64,000 nt of DNA from Ptychodera flava (Eukaryota > Hemichordata > Enteropneusta > Ptychoderidae): contig NC_091931.1 of assembly GCF_041260155.1 (NCBI RefSeq), forward strand, positions 27,607,654 through 27,671,653. Direction: 5' to 3'. The notes under the pieces were generated by a model. That model was not told where the DNA came from. It ran no database searches and saw nothing but the letters and a program-made list of their open reading frames with translations. Below, in pieces: positions 39,001 to 49,910 of this stretch (positions are counted from its first letter, which is position 1; each line of letters opens with the position of its first letter). The position numbers and the translations under genes were made by a program.

Positions 39001-42000
39001 ACTACTATCATATCTTTCATTGATACTAATTGGCTAGGATTTGTCTTCTTGTTCGTGTCTTAATACTCAGTCAAAAAGTACATTCAAGAAAGTACAGGTA
39101 GAAGTTTATTTTATAGCCCAGTATTTTCCAAGTCATCCACAAATGCACTGTTCTGACAAACGCTTTTCTATCACAAATACATGTATGTTAGGAGTATAAA
39201 GGTTTCAAATTCTACTCCACCACACAAACTGGTCACAGAGAAAAATACATGATACAGCATCTAGATACAACCCACTCAACCCCTTTCCCAACAAAACAGC
39301 AACTTACTTCATGCAATAGAGGTCCTAACACCACGGCACTATCCACACATCTCCCAGTAACCACCACATCAGCACCAATACTCAACGCCCTGGCAATAGG
39401 GCCAGCCCTAATATCAATACAAAACAATAATTCCATGTTTCAGGGTCCTTCAGCTTCTCAAGTAAGGGATTGTCCAAAAGTTTTCAAGATTTTTTAAAAA
39501 GTAACGTTGTCAAGCAAGAATACTCCTATGTACATGTATGACATTATGACAAATATTTAAGCACTGGTCATATTGAAGATAGGTACGTTTCCTTTTCGAA
39601 GCTTTTTGATGCTATATACCTAAGTTGTCAGGGTAACTTCTAGCTTTGATTTGTCTTTGTTTGTTGCAGAATTCATTGACATGTGGTAGTTTTTCTTTTC
39701 AATATAAAGATATTTATTTGATTATTAGTACTCTCTTTGACTGAACACTTGATAAACTGATGTAAATGAGTTTATTGAATTAAACAATAGCCATATACTC
39801 TATGACAGAGAAAAGAGTGTCTTTTTCATCATGGCCACCACATCCTAGATGAGTTAATCAACCTTACTGAAAATATATATGCATTCAAGATAAATGTGCA
39901 GTAGTAGCAATACATCGTACATGTACTAGCATTGGTGGTGGTGATTGGTTGACCGAGGTAAGACTGGAAGTGTTCACTAAAAGCTTACCCAAGATATGCA
40001 TTCATACTGTGCATTGCTTTGGGAAATGGTTGTCCAGATTTCATCTCTGTGATACCTTGTGATGCAAGTTCTCCTTTCTGTATTTGATATAGAAACATGA
40101 GTGCCAATGTTCCGAGGAAGGACACAGTGACGTTGTAGTTAAAACTCTAGGAAATAGCTTTTTCATTCTTTTTATATCTGACTTTCAACTGACAATCTCT
40201 TTTGCCAAAAAATTATTTGTAAATATGTTAGAATATGAGTAAACAGAAAAGTGTATATATGTAGTGTGTTTTTAATAACCACATACACTGTAGTTTGAAT
40301 TTGACTTACGGTAGAATGCACCTCAGGAACTGATATTCATACTCTCAAACTTTTACAACTCTTATCTACCACAAGAGGAGGCTAATTTACAGCTAATAGG
40401 GTAAGAAAAAATTTTACTGTCTTAGTTTTTCGAAGGCCGAAAATTTTAGTTCTTCCCATAGAGTTGACGTAGGGAAGGCAGCCATTTTGAATTTCAAATA
40501 ATGGTAAATGTACGGTAAGTTGTATCTCTAGTGACAAATTTTGCCGATAACGATGACCCCTGATTTTCATTGATTTAGTAGAGTATGGTTGAAAGTTTCA
40601 TTGAGGACTGTTTGAGCAAGTGTTTAATATTTTCACTTTCGAGTCATTTACTACCTTAATACATAATCATGTGCCATGAGTGACGGTTATCAGCAATGTG
40701 TTGATGCATAAACATATGTGATCACTGAGTATACATTCTATTTATGTCTTTGCCTTTTGTAGCTGTAAGTATATGGTAGAGGCAAGTAAATTAGGACCAT
40801 TCCCAAATTAAATATGTGTACATGTATTTCCTTCTGTAGATTCAATCATAAAATCATAAAAGCAATGCCGACCCTAGTGTTAAAATGTAACATGTAAATG
40901 CAAAAAGACCCCCCCCTAAAAAAAAAAATTAACTTCACATAATATTTCAAATGTGCAATGTACTCTTCAAACATATATTACCACAGGCATCAGATCATCA
41001 CCAGTAACAACTGCAACCTTCAGATCCACATTGTGTTTCTTTGCTACTTCTTGCAAAGCTGCGGCGCAGCCATGTGGGTTTGACACCGCCGGCGTTACTG
41101 ATCACTTTTATACCTTTCTGTTTGATATCTTTCATGAGTGGTGCCATGACAACTGAAACAAAGTCTGGTGTGTAACCAAATTTCTGAAAGGAATAATAAA
41201 CAGACTAACTAGCACTGTCGACCAAAATATTGCATCTAACTATATCACTACCACTTGCTATTCGAAGGATCTCTAAATCAGAAGTTTGCATAAAAAAATA
41301 TAAAAATGCTTGTTTTCATGAAATGTATAGGGAGACAGCCATTAGGCCTACTATAATTAAGCCAATGTTTAGAAGTACTTTCACTGATTCAGAAGTTTTC
41401 ATAGCAAAAAGAAACTTCGAAAGTCTGCCTACATGTATTCCTACATACTCATTTGATTTCCTCTTGTTGATTTTGTAATGTTAAAGATGCACTGTATGCT
41501 CAAAACAAGAGAAAAAGGTTCCCATTTCTGAAATCCCACACTAGGCCTTACACTGGAATAAATTTTGTTCTCTGAATACTGCAGTGTTCTTTGAAAAACA
41601 GATGCTCAACTACATAGTTGACTGTCGACAGTCCCTTGTGTGTTTTCTGTCTCTTATTGGTGTAGTCTCTTGCACAATCGCAAGTGTAGCGCCAAAGGCG
41701 CGAGCTGGGCATTCCCAGTGTCAACGTATGCTTTTGCTTCTGTTCCCCCTACTGTCGTATGTGTGAGATACTACACCAATGAGAGACAGAAAAGACACAA
41801 GGAACTGTCGATAGTCTACTGTACATATAGGTCTTTGTTTGAACTGGTTGGTTTCTGTTCACCTATAACAGTAATATGGTTAAGGATTGCAAATAAACAT
41901 CCTTGATTAATTATAAGGTGGTGTTGCACGAATCACAGCTTATTTTGCTCAAAATCACTTTTTTTGCAAAGATCCATTCAATTTTCATTAATTTGTTAAC

Positions 42001-43300
42001 CCAAGATTAAAATATTTGTTGGGTTCACCTTTTAGCATGACAAACAGTCGTAAGTTTGATGAGAAAGAACTGTAACTTTATGCAAATTTATGCAAATCAC
42101 CTGATTTCCTTACTTCTTTTTTTCTCCTAGTTTCAACATTTCAAAATATTTAACTTCACTCAGGCTGAGTCAAATTTTGTGAAGTTTTCACAGTATGTTT
42201 TTATATACAATAAAAAAGAGAATTTTATTTGGCAATGAAGTTCTCAAATTTTGAATAAGAGTCATTTCAATTTTGCTATCATGACTTAATTTAATCACTT
42301 TCTTCAACCCCTGCCATTTGAGAAATGAGAATAGATAATGCAAAACAAAATTGTCAGTTTTTTCTTCATATACTTCTCTTTCAAATGAAATATTAAATTT
42401 CATAAAGTGGTATCAACTTTTTGACTGAAATAACTTTTTATCATTAATTATTAATACCAAAATTTAGGTTTTATATTCCAAATGTGTATCCCCTTCTTCC
42501 TAGGAGTAAACTATTGCTACCATGCTGAACTTAAAATTCTCTGCATTTTGAAAATACAGTATTAGGTTTTCACTTCATCTTTGATAAGAAATATTGCTTT
42601 GAAAAAAGTGTGTTTGTTAAGTGAACACCGCCTTCATGCTACAAATGATATAAACATACTTTGAATACGGTCATTTCTTTAAAATTACTCTCACCGGCAC
42701 TTTTTGCTTTGCTGCTGTTAACAATGACATGGTGATCTCTGATAAATAATCAAACACCAAGTAATCTATGTCGCCCTTGTGGACCAGTTGTGGTGCTGAA
42801 AATCAAAACAAGATCGAAAATACACAATTAAAATGTGCAAAGTATCTGAGCACCATTATGTGATCCAGTGCATCAATCAATGTTTCTCAGGTTTCTGCTG
42901 GGACGAGCAGCAGTGAAGTCCTGCCTGGCCGGGGGTGACTGTCACACGTTTCTCTCTGGCCAGCTGATCACTACGACTTCATATTCGTGCAGGGATCCTT
43001 GACCCATCTGAACTTGGCAGGGTTATCTGCCCAAATAATGAGCTTCAACCAATACCTGTATAATTGTATCCTGTCACATTATTGAAAGAACTCACCTGCA
43101 CACGCTGTGTCTCCCCAAAACCCCGAAGCACATCCAATTCTCACGGCTTTCTCGTCCGTCGCTCCCCCGCTCTGGCGACGGACTGAAGCTTGAGCAAGCA
43201 AGGACCAACTTTGCCTCCATTTTCTAAAGGAGGAATATGGTTCCTTCACGCAATTTCTTGAACCACTTTTGAGTGCTGAAATGCAGACGACTGCTGCCAT
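29126..43300 (-). CDS. AtuA-like (DUF1446) protein, predicted mitochondrial, 17 exons
   Basis: Exons (high to low): 43300-43096, 42795-42695, 41183-40982, 40077-39989, 39407-39308, 38561-38440, 37923-37727, 37178-37114, 36709-36603, 35684-35627, 35027-34880, 33402-33363, 32891-32840, 32082-31896, 31185-31059, 29536-29446, 29218-29126. All have GT/AG sites with fitting phases, giving about 660 aa. The start is in strong context (AAGATGG). The first ~50 residues are basic, as in a mitochondrial presequence. The AtuA domain follows: [73 protein letters not shown]. The C-terminal AtuA-like ferredoxin-fold domain has [22 protein letters not shown] and [11 protein letters not shown]. In bacteria AtuA lies in acyclic terpene (citronellol) breakdown clusters, and its exact reaction is unclear. 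One extra base in exon 3 (near 41076-41081) shifts the frame at AGGV|KP (family: GGVNP). All later exons are clean, so an assembly error or a recent mutation is likely. Confidence 0.9.
29654..29792. repeat. Near-perfect hairpin MITE
   Basis: Arms 29654-29716 and 29731-29792 are inverted copies (GCAATAATGTACCCC, GCCCATAATGGAC, CCATAATGTA), separated by about 14 bases. It lies in the last intron of the AtuA-like gene. Confidence 0.85.
30342..30434 (+). repeat. Short TTAA-flanked MITE (TTAACC-TTTCACC ends)
   Basis: It runs from TTAACCTTTTCACCCCC to CCATGGTGGTAGAGGAGTTAA, 93 bp. It is the same family as 57116-57201 and the relic near 20165-20220. Confidence 0.65.
30473..30999 (+). repeat. Foldback MITE, copy B
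   Basis: Same architecture and sequence as copy A at 26161: left arm GCGCTGACCATTAACGTTTA, inverted right arm, and a tail with TATCAGCGAACCCAAG, ending GGGCATGGTAATATAATG. It lies in the last intron of the AtuA-like gene. Confidence 0.8.
34080..34145. repeat. 17-bp perfect inverted repeat
   Basis: CCATAGACCCTCGAGAA at 34080-34096 is matched by its exact inverse at 34129-34145, with a 32-base loop. It lies in the AtuA-like intron between exons 11 and 12. It may be a tiny element or a structured RNA hairpin. Confidence 0.7.
35986..36034. repeat. TA microsatellite
   Basis: Uninterrupted TA repeat of about 48 bp in the intron between exons 9 and 10 of the AtuA-like gene. Confidence 0.95.
40306..40659 (-). 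repeat. TTAA-flanked MITE, family copy 2
   Basis: Reverse orientation relative to copy 1. The ends are GGTAGAATGCACCTC and ACTACC-TTAA; the left TTAA is mutated to TTAC. Inside are CATACTCTCAAACTTTTACA and GGCAGCCATTTTGAATTTC. It lies in the intron between exons 3 and 4 of the AtuA-like gene. Confidence 0.75.
41616..41822. repeat. MITE with about 55-bp inverted ends
   Basis: The left end ACTGTCGACAGTCCCTTGTG, TTTTCTGTCTCTTATTGGTG is mirrored by CACCAATGAGAGACAGAAAA, GACACAAGGAACTGTCGATA. The middle carries TAGCGCCAAAGGCGCGAGCT. No coding capacity. It lies in the intron between exons 2 and 3 of the AtuA-like gene. Confidence 0.85.
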
Positions 43301-45388
43301 CTTGTGGTCAAAGGTCGAAGTTTGTAGCTAGTGTTGTGGTTGTTTTCCGCCCCCAGAAGCGACCATGTAAAGCGGGGAGGTGTCGAGGTATGATAGATGT
43401 GTATTCATGCAATGGATCATTATGGTTCATGGTCAAGTTATTAGGGGATGTAAATAAGGATGAATGTTTATATTTAATCTTTAATGACTTTTACGGAAAT
43501 AATATTCGAAGATTTTGAATTGTTCCAAAACCCTGCATAACAACCTAATCACCCCTGCTTTATAGTCGTCTTGTCATGTATGCCGCGATACTTCGCGAAA
43601 CTTCGTCATCATTCGACTGTTTGTGTATAAATATCGATTTGGACGGCGACGAAGGCTATTACCGTCAGTAATAACGTCGCGTAGGAAACTCAGGGTGCTG
43701 CAACATTACTTAGATCGGTAAGTACGAATCTATGTTATTCAATGAAGGTTTACCAGTGCATCTGTATGTACAATCCGAGCCGTTCATAGCACTGACCGTA
43801 GTAGTGGTACTACGATACCAGTGCATGTACCGTGGCAATGAACATGCGATTACGAACATTGTAGCCATTCAGTGTAGCGCTGTACATAATTATCCTGTAT
43901 AGGCCGCCGTGGGGCGCGGCAGCTGTAGCTGGCAGACGTAAATTACACTGTCCACGGTCGAGGACTTTCGCAGCTCCCCGCCTTGTGTGTGTGGTTCTGT
44001 ACCGTTCTGTCGTAAAAGTGTAACATCATCTTAGTAATTTTTCAGGAAATGCAGGTTAAATGTTTCATTCTGACTGCAGAATCGGGAGAGAAAGCTACAG
44101 TTTACAATTTGAATTGACTTTACATGAAACCCCAAACTGGCAAAAGTTGAATGTCCGCTGTCCCGTAAAAATTAGGTCTTGTTTTGTCGAGTCATTGTGA
44201 TCACGCTTTTTCTCACATTACGTTGTAACGTGACGGAGGGGAAAAGTCACACTCTTCATCAGTTTATTTTTTAATGGACAGTTTTTATCTACAGTAGCTG
44301 GATCTGACGGCAATTGCTGTCCGACCCAAATACCTAGGCAAAACCTCGAGCTACAGCTTTGCAGCTGGATGCATGTTATCCGTGCACATGCAGCCCACAG
44401 CAGCAGGGTCGCGAAGACAGCTTCTCTTTCATGATACGGTAATTCCATGTTGCAATTTCGTTACCGGAAAAATATTTTTGAGATGAAAACATAAAGTTGT
44501 CGTGACACTGCAGTGTATAACTTCGGCTATTGAGGTAGGAGCGAGATATTGCCAACTTTCAAGCCAAAGGATGTGCTGACTCAGCACTTTCTCTCATCGA
44601 CCCACGGTGGCTGTTGTTGACCAGCTTGGCGATGATTCACTCGGTACGGGGGTGAGTGCCCTGTGTAATCACGCAGCGTATACGATGAGAATGGTTATCG
44701 AACAAGTGCTATTAAGGTACCATGGCCACTGTTTGTCTAACCATGAAGCCTCAAGGCACAAGGTCTTTTGTACCTCCATGGTCCACGTTTGTGCTTCAAA
44801 CCGCATCCATGGCAAAGTGGGGTTTTCTGAGTAAGTGAGCCTGTATGTCAAATTATCAGCCTCAAAGTGATCACTATGGCAACTCAGACATTTCCAGTAA
44901 CCATGAGTACAGCATATTCAAGGATTCATCATGACTACTTTGTAATGGTGCACGAGTGAAGCATTGGTCAGCATTTCCATGGACCATTGTCATAAGCAAA
45001 GGTTTTCAACTGTCTAATATTTAGATAATTTAATTATTTGAATGAAAAAAGAAACTTTTGGTCTGTGTAGAAAAAAAATAGCAACCAGTTCCCAAAGGAG
45101 ACTGATGTGCCTTGTGCCTTTCACATTTGTAAACAACCTGGTAATATTGGGCCCATAATGTCAATTCAATTGTCCTGCTACAGCTGCACAGAGCCACCCA
45201 ACAGTCTGTACCATTATATTTTTGGGGTGGAACAATAAAAATGGTTTTTTGTGCAGGGAAAAACTGAACATTGAATTTGGAAAATGGGCATAAACTCACG
45301 TGAATATATACCTGTGCTCTCCCTGGCTTTTCAAAACTGTTAGTAAATTTACGAATTTAGGTTGAAAAAAATTAGTAAGTACAATTAC
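43301..45388. promoter_or_regulatory. Upstream region of the AtuA-like gene
   Basis: The first few hundred bases upstream of 43300 are CpG-containing (43340-43990) compared with the AT-rich surroundings, as expected for a promoter. No divergent gene was found. The frames at 44218-44834 show no family motif. Confidence 0.35.
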
Positions 45389-45413
45389 AGCCCCCCCCCC
45401 CCCCCCCCCCCCC
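45389..45413. repeat. Homopolymer C tract
   Basis: CAG followed by over 20 C. It is a likely sequencing or assembly weak point, near the left limit of the hAT material. A similar G-run is at 51430-51443. Confidence 0.9.
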
Positions 45414-45504
45414 GATTTTTACAAACCAATACTGTCACTCCATATTTCATCATTGGAAATTACATAGAAGTTATAAACTAACAATTTCACACTTTCCCTT
45501 TCAA

Positions 45505-45712
45505 GGTGTGCTTCCTGTGGCTTGAGTATGATCAAGACACAAATACTAAAATATTTGTACAAAGCATGCTGCTGGTGCCCAAGTATTACTCCAGCATCTC
45601 AAGATGCTTACTGCAAGGAAGAAGCCACTGTGAAGGCTGCCATGACCAACATTTACTACATGGCAAAGAAGAACTGCCCAAATGATCATTTCAGTTACCT
45701 AATCAGACAGAC
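45505..45712 (+). pseudogene. Inverted partial copy of the hAT zinc-finger exon
   Basis: The sequence TGGCTTGAGTATGATCAAGA and GCTTACTGCAAGGAAGAAGC, through AATGATCATTTCAG, matches the first exon of the hAT gene at 48399-48043, but on the opposite strand and with the middle diverged. It ends just before the splice donor region. Confidence 0.8.
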
Positions 45713-45914
45713 ATACAAAATTGACAAACACTTCATGCTTTTCACACATTTATTCTGTTATTAATGCTGAACACATTTGCAAAACTCAATAAAACTACAG
45801 AATACATTAGTCATGATACAATTCAACTGTTCTAAGTTTCATCCTCAGGGATATCCTCACCCAAACAGTGTGCCATTTTGGCCAACCTTTGAATATTATT
45901 GAGTAATCTACACA

Positions 45915-48399
45915 TCAGGTCATGACCACCACATCATCAGCAGTTGTACCTCTAGACTGAACATTGTACATCAGTCTCCTGTTTTTCATACCCCATATTT
46001 GGAAAGCCCTGTGAAAGTTGAAAGTACTCATGTCTCTCAAAGGGGGAGCCTCTATCGCCAGAGTCATCAGGCAGCTGACAGATGATACTTTTAGGGATGC
46101 CCTGAGTTTTGTTTTGATCAAATTATAACGGGAAACCCCTCTCACAGTCTGCTGTACTGACTGGTATGATAAGACTAATTTTTGCTAGTATGGACACATT
46201 GGGATAAGAGCTCAAAACATTCATGTTCAGTATCTGCTGCCAAGTTGCCTGATAGGGCATGCCTCTGTAGTTGCAAGACAATATACCTTTAACATCAGGC
46301 CATTCATCCTTCAAAGCAGAAGAATCAATCACTGTTTACAAATTCTACCATCTTTGCCATTTCTTTCACAACCATAGTGCTCACACAATGCATCTATCTC
46401 CTGTTCACCATATGTTTTGTACTCCTCACTAGAAGTTGGTGGATAATTACTTGGTACAAAAATTTTGAATGCACCAAGCAGACCAAGATCATCAAATCTG
46501 TCACTGAGGTTTGATACTAATTTATCTATGTACTTTTCCCTGCTACTCTGAAACCACTTCCTGTAGTTTTGATTGTCACTGATAGCAATACCCTCTGCCC
46601 CTTCTGGGAGAGTGAGAACAAATGATGGCTGAACAGGTTTGCCTACCTCAAACATCTTCAGGTAAAATTTACCAGTTTCATCTGGTTCATTGGGTACCAT
46701 ATTCAGAAACTCAAGTAATCTCTGACCAGCATTTACTTTCATATTTTTGAAAGTGTCACTTTTAGCTGTAACATGTGAGTACACAATTGAACAATCACTG
46801 TCAGACTTTTGGAATGTCTTACTCAGGAAATTCAGTTGTTTTAAAACATCTGACATGAAATGTAAAGTTGCAAGAAACTGGTATGTTGTCACATATTTAA
46901 ACAATCCAACAGCAGTGGCATCACCAGTCCCAGTGTTAGGGTAGGCATCATCTGATAGACACATGATGAGAGGATTGAGATTAGCTAAAACAGCATCAAC
47001 TGCTCCACCAACAGATAACCACCTGGTATCACAGGGACGCACAAATTGTCTCCTTAATTCCATATTCAACACAGAGAAGATCTTGGTCAGTTTTGATTTG
47101 TGTTTGGTTGAGTAGTGAAAGTAATTGTAAATTTGGTTGAGTTTCTCTCCAAATTTGTCAAGGTATGGTATAGCATGTGAAGCTTGAGCAGCTGCAAGGG
47201 CAAGCCTATGAGCAATGCAGTGTGTTCTGATAATAAATGGGTTGTCCTGTTTCAGTAAAGTTGTGACACCTTTGTGCTTCCCTGTCATAACACTGGCACC
47301 ATCTGTGGCAACAGCACACATTTTATTCAGTTTCAAACCCTTGCCCTCCAAAACACTGACAATTGTGTTATAAATGTCATCAGCTGAAGTTCCATCTAAA
47401 CCTACAACCTCAAAAAATCTAACTTTGATTGTGCCTTGTACAAGGTATCTTAAATAAATGATAACAGTTTTATCCATGGCTATATCTGCCATCTCATCAG
47501 TCAGTACAGCAAAGAATTCAGACTGCAGAAGTTCCAATACCATCTTCTCATCTATTACCAGTTTCATGGCTTCTTGGAAGCTGTGGATGGAATTAGGGTG
47601 CTCATAATTAGTATGTGCATCAACCTTTAGTCCCTTCAGCTCATCACAACCCTATGAATAAGAAAATGAAAACATGAAAATTGTATCATGTTTCTGACTG
47701 ATTTTTTTATATGTTTTAAAGACATGTTATACAAAGACAGGTTAACCATTTGAATGCTGTGATTTTTCAAAATTTAGTAGTTTATTTTACTAATTTTATG
47801 ATATTTCTGTAATTTTATTGATAATTTTTGATCAAATGGAAATCATATTTGATTGGCTACTCTTTTTTATCAAAATTTTGGCAAAAATCTGAAAAAAATG
47901 ACTGGGGTATACTTTATAAAGGCGAGAAAAATTGACTTTATTTACATCAGCAGTGTTTTCATAAACACAAATTTTAAGAGAAATCTTTATTTTAATTTTG
48001 AATCTATGCATAAAATCCGAAAAATTTCAGCAGAAACCCTACCTGCATTATGGTCAGCCAGTTCAGGTCACTGAAATGATCATTTGGACAGTTCTTCTTT
48101 GCCATGTAGTAAATATTGGTCATGGCAGCCTTCACAGTGGCTTCTTCCTTGCAGTAAGCATTTGACACCACATCTTGAAAGGCAGGCGCGTATACTCGGG
48201 CATCAGCAGCAGCTTTATGGTCACCAATCCTGGCATGCTTTGTGCAGTAATCTTTCAGGAGATATGGGCACCCAGGACTAGTAAACGAATTTCTATTCCC
48301 AGCCTTTTTGCACCATTTACAGCTCATAAGTTTTGAGTCTTGGTCATACTCTAGCCACGGAAAACATGCCTTGAGAGGGAAAGTGAAATTGTTCATCAT
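45915..48399 (-). pseudogene. hAT transposase gene, frameshifted (ZNF862/KIAA1586-like)
   Basis: Exon 1 (48399-48043) has a zinc-finger-like part (CKWCKKAG, then DYCTKHARIGDHKAA) and ends with GCAG|GTAGGG in phase 0. Exon 2 (47651-45915) carries the RNase H-like core: FFAVLTDEMADIAMDKTVII, ATDGASVMTGKHKGV, IRTHCIAHRLALAAAQASH, RPCDTRWLSV. It ends with the hAT dimerisation region (YPNVSILAKISLIIPVSTAD, CERGF, then RASLKVSSVSCLM). The main frame stops at 46329, and the dimerisation part is in two other frames (46332-46123 and 46145-45915), so there are at least two frame breaks. This is the group of hAT proteins related to human ZNF862, KIAA1586 and C17orf113. It is a dead DNA transposon or, less likely, a host-adopted gene with sequence errors. 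Confidence 0.85.
47746..47945 (+). repeat. MITE-like repeat, CCATTGAGTGCTG family copy 2
   Basis: It lies inside the intron of the hAT gene. It shares GATCAAATGGA-ATCA, TTTTATCAAAATTTTGGCAA and GACTGGGGTATACTTTATAA with 22763-22981. The right end is lost or diverged. Confidence 0.7.
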
Positions 48400-48614
48400 C
48401 TAGTGTATAGTTCAGGGGATGAGTGTTATCACATTGACATGTGAATAAATGGCCGTGTCCGACTCCCGACTAGACTGATGCTCATCAAAGCATTTGAAAT
48501 ACTTTTGACTGACCCATGACTGAATCTTGGGTCCTCGTTAGTTTTTTTTGAGAAACCATTTCCCCCACAAAGAGCTGCCGATAGTAATTTTTTTTTGACA
48601 GTAGTACTTTCCAT

Positions 48615-49494
48615 TACTGTACTCTCGCCGTGTGCTCACAAATTACGAACAAAAATGAACATTTTAAATAGTATATCATCAATGGAAAACTAAACTAGGT
48701 AATTAAATTTGCCGTGGATTTCGATAGAAATAGTTTTTAAAATGTAACCGATTTGATTAATGCGTTCAAATTTTGCAAACTCGATCACCAAGCGAGGAAA
48801 AAACATGTGACCCAGCTCAAATAACATGTCAAATGACCGACCGACTCACCTTCGACTCAGGCAAGAACTTTGTGCAACTTCGATCCACCTTTCTACTTTT
48901 CTCTGTTGTTTCCTGATTAGCTTGTTTTTGATTGTCATTTTTATTTTTAGCTCAGGTAAGTATGTATCTAGCATTTTACCGCTGCTAATGTCCACTTCGA
49001 TCAAGCAGACTCACTACTCCTTCCTGCCATTTTCAATTTTGATGCTAATGTAGGGTATCTCGAAACTACCTTGATACAGGTGATCCATGAAAGCATACTA
49101 CTATCGCGCGTACAGAACGGGGATCTTGAAACGTTTAGCGCAATGCATGCTCATGTAGCCGGAGGCCGGTCAAAGGGTAATAACCATGTGACTTGTGTAC
49201 ATGTACATGCGCGATGCAGGATAACCAGATAACTTTTGCGTTCGATTATCGGCCGGCAATCGCGACTCGATTTTTATTTTGAACTGAAAATCCGGCTTCA
49301 AAAATGACAGGATAAATTTTGCATTCGACCATCGGCCTAGAATCAAGATGTGATTGATATTTTCAAACGAAAATCATGCTTCAAAAATAACAAAATTGTT
49401 CGTAAATGGCCGATCACACATTCATTTTTTTTTCGTAAATTTTCATTTTTGTTCGTAATTTACGAGCGTTACGAGCGACAGCGAGAGCACAGTA
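48615..49494. mobile_element. Non-autonomous element with inverted ends TACTGT-CTCTCGC
   Basis: The left end TACTGTACTCTCGCC, then AAATTACGAACAAAAATGAA, is mirrored on the right by TTTCATTTTTGTTCGTAATT, then GCGAGAGCACAGTA. Inside, two related blocks of about 80 bp (49230 and 49312; GATTATCGGCCGGCAATCG against GACCATCGGCCTAGAATCA) follow each other. No coding capacity. It sits just outside the hAT gene. Confidence 0.75.
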
Positions 49495-49910
49495 TACCCG
49501 TTACACCCTTGAAGGAAATCTATGAATCTATGCAAAACTGTCGGGGAAATGTCATAAATATGATTCTACCATGAATGTGTTGATTTTAATGAGAAAGAAA
49601 CAGCCAATCCTGTTGATGTAGTACTGAACACATACATGTAATTATAGTAAATACATCTACAGAACAAATATTTACATAAATATCTCAGGGTGTTTGATCA
49701 ATTTTGAAATAGCAGCATTCCCATCTCATATATTTATTTTGCATGTAAATGCCTATTTAATGATGCATTCATGCGGAACTTACTAAATGCCAAATATAGA
49801 TTCTTGAACTCAGAGAAAGTTAAAGTTGCAGTCCTCACTACCTTGTTCTGACATGAGACCTTGTGGAAATTGACTGTTTATATGGAGCGAAAATTGCTGT
49901 TTTCCTTTAA
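49495..49910. other. Spacer, nothing recognised
   Basis: AT-rich sequence between a MITE-like element and the 101-bp array. Confidence 0.4.

Noticed and set aside
43301-44834. Divergent gene sharing the AtuA-like promoter
   Set aside because: Short frames only, with no motif and no consistent splice signals.
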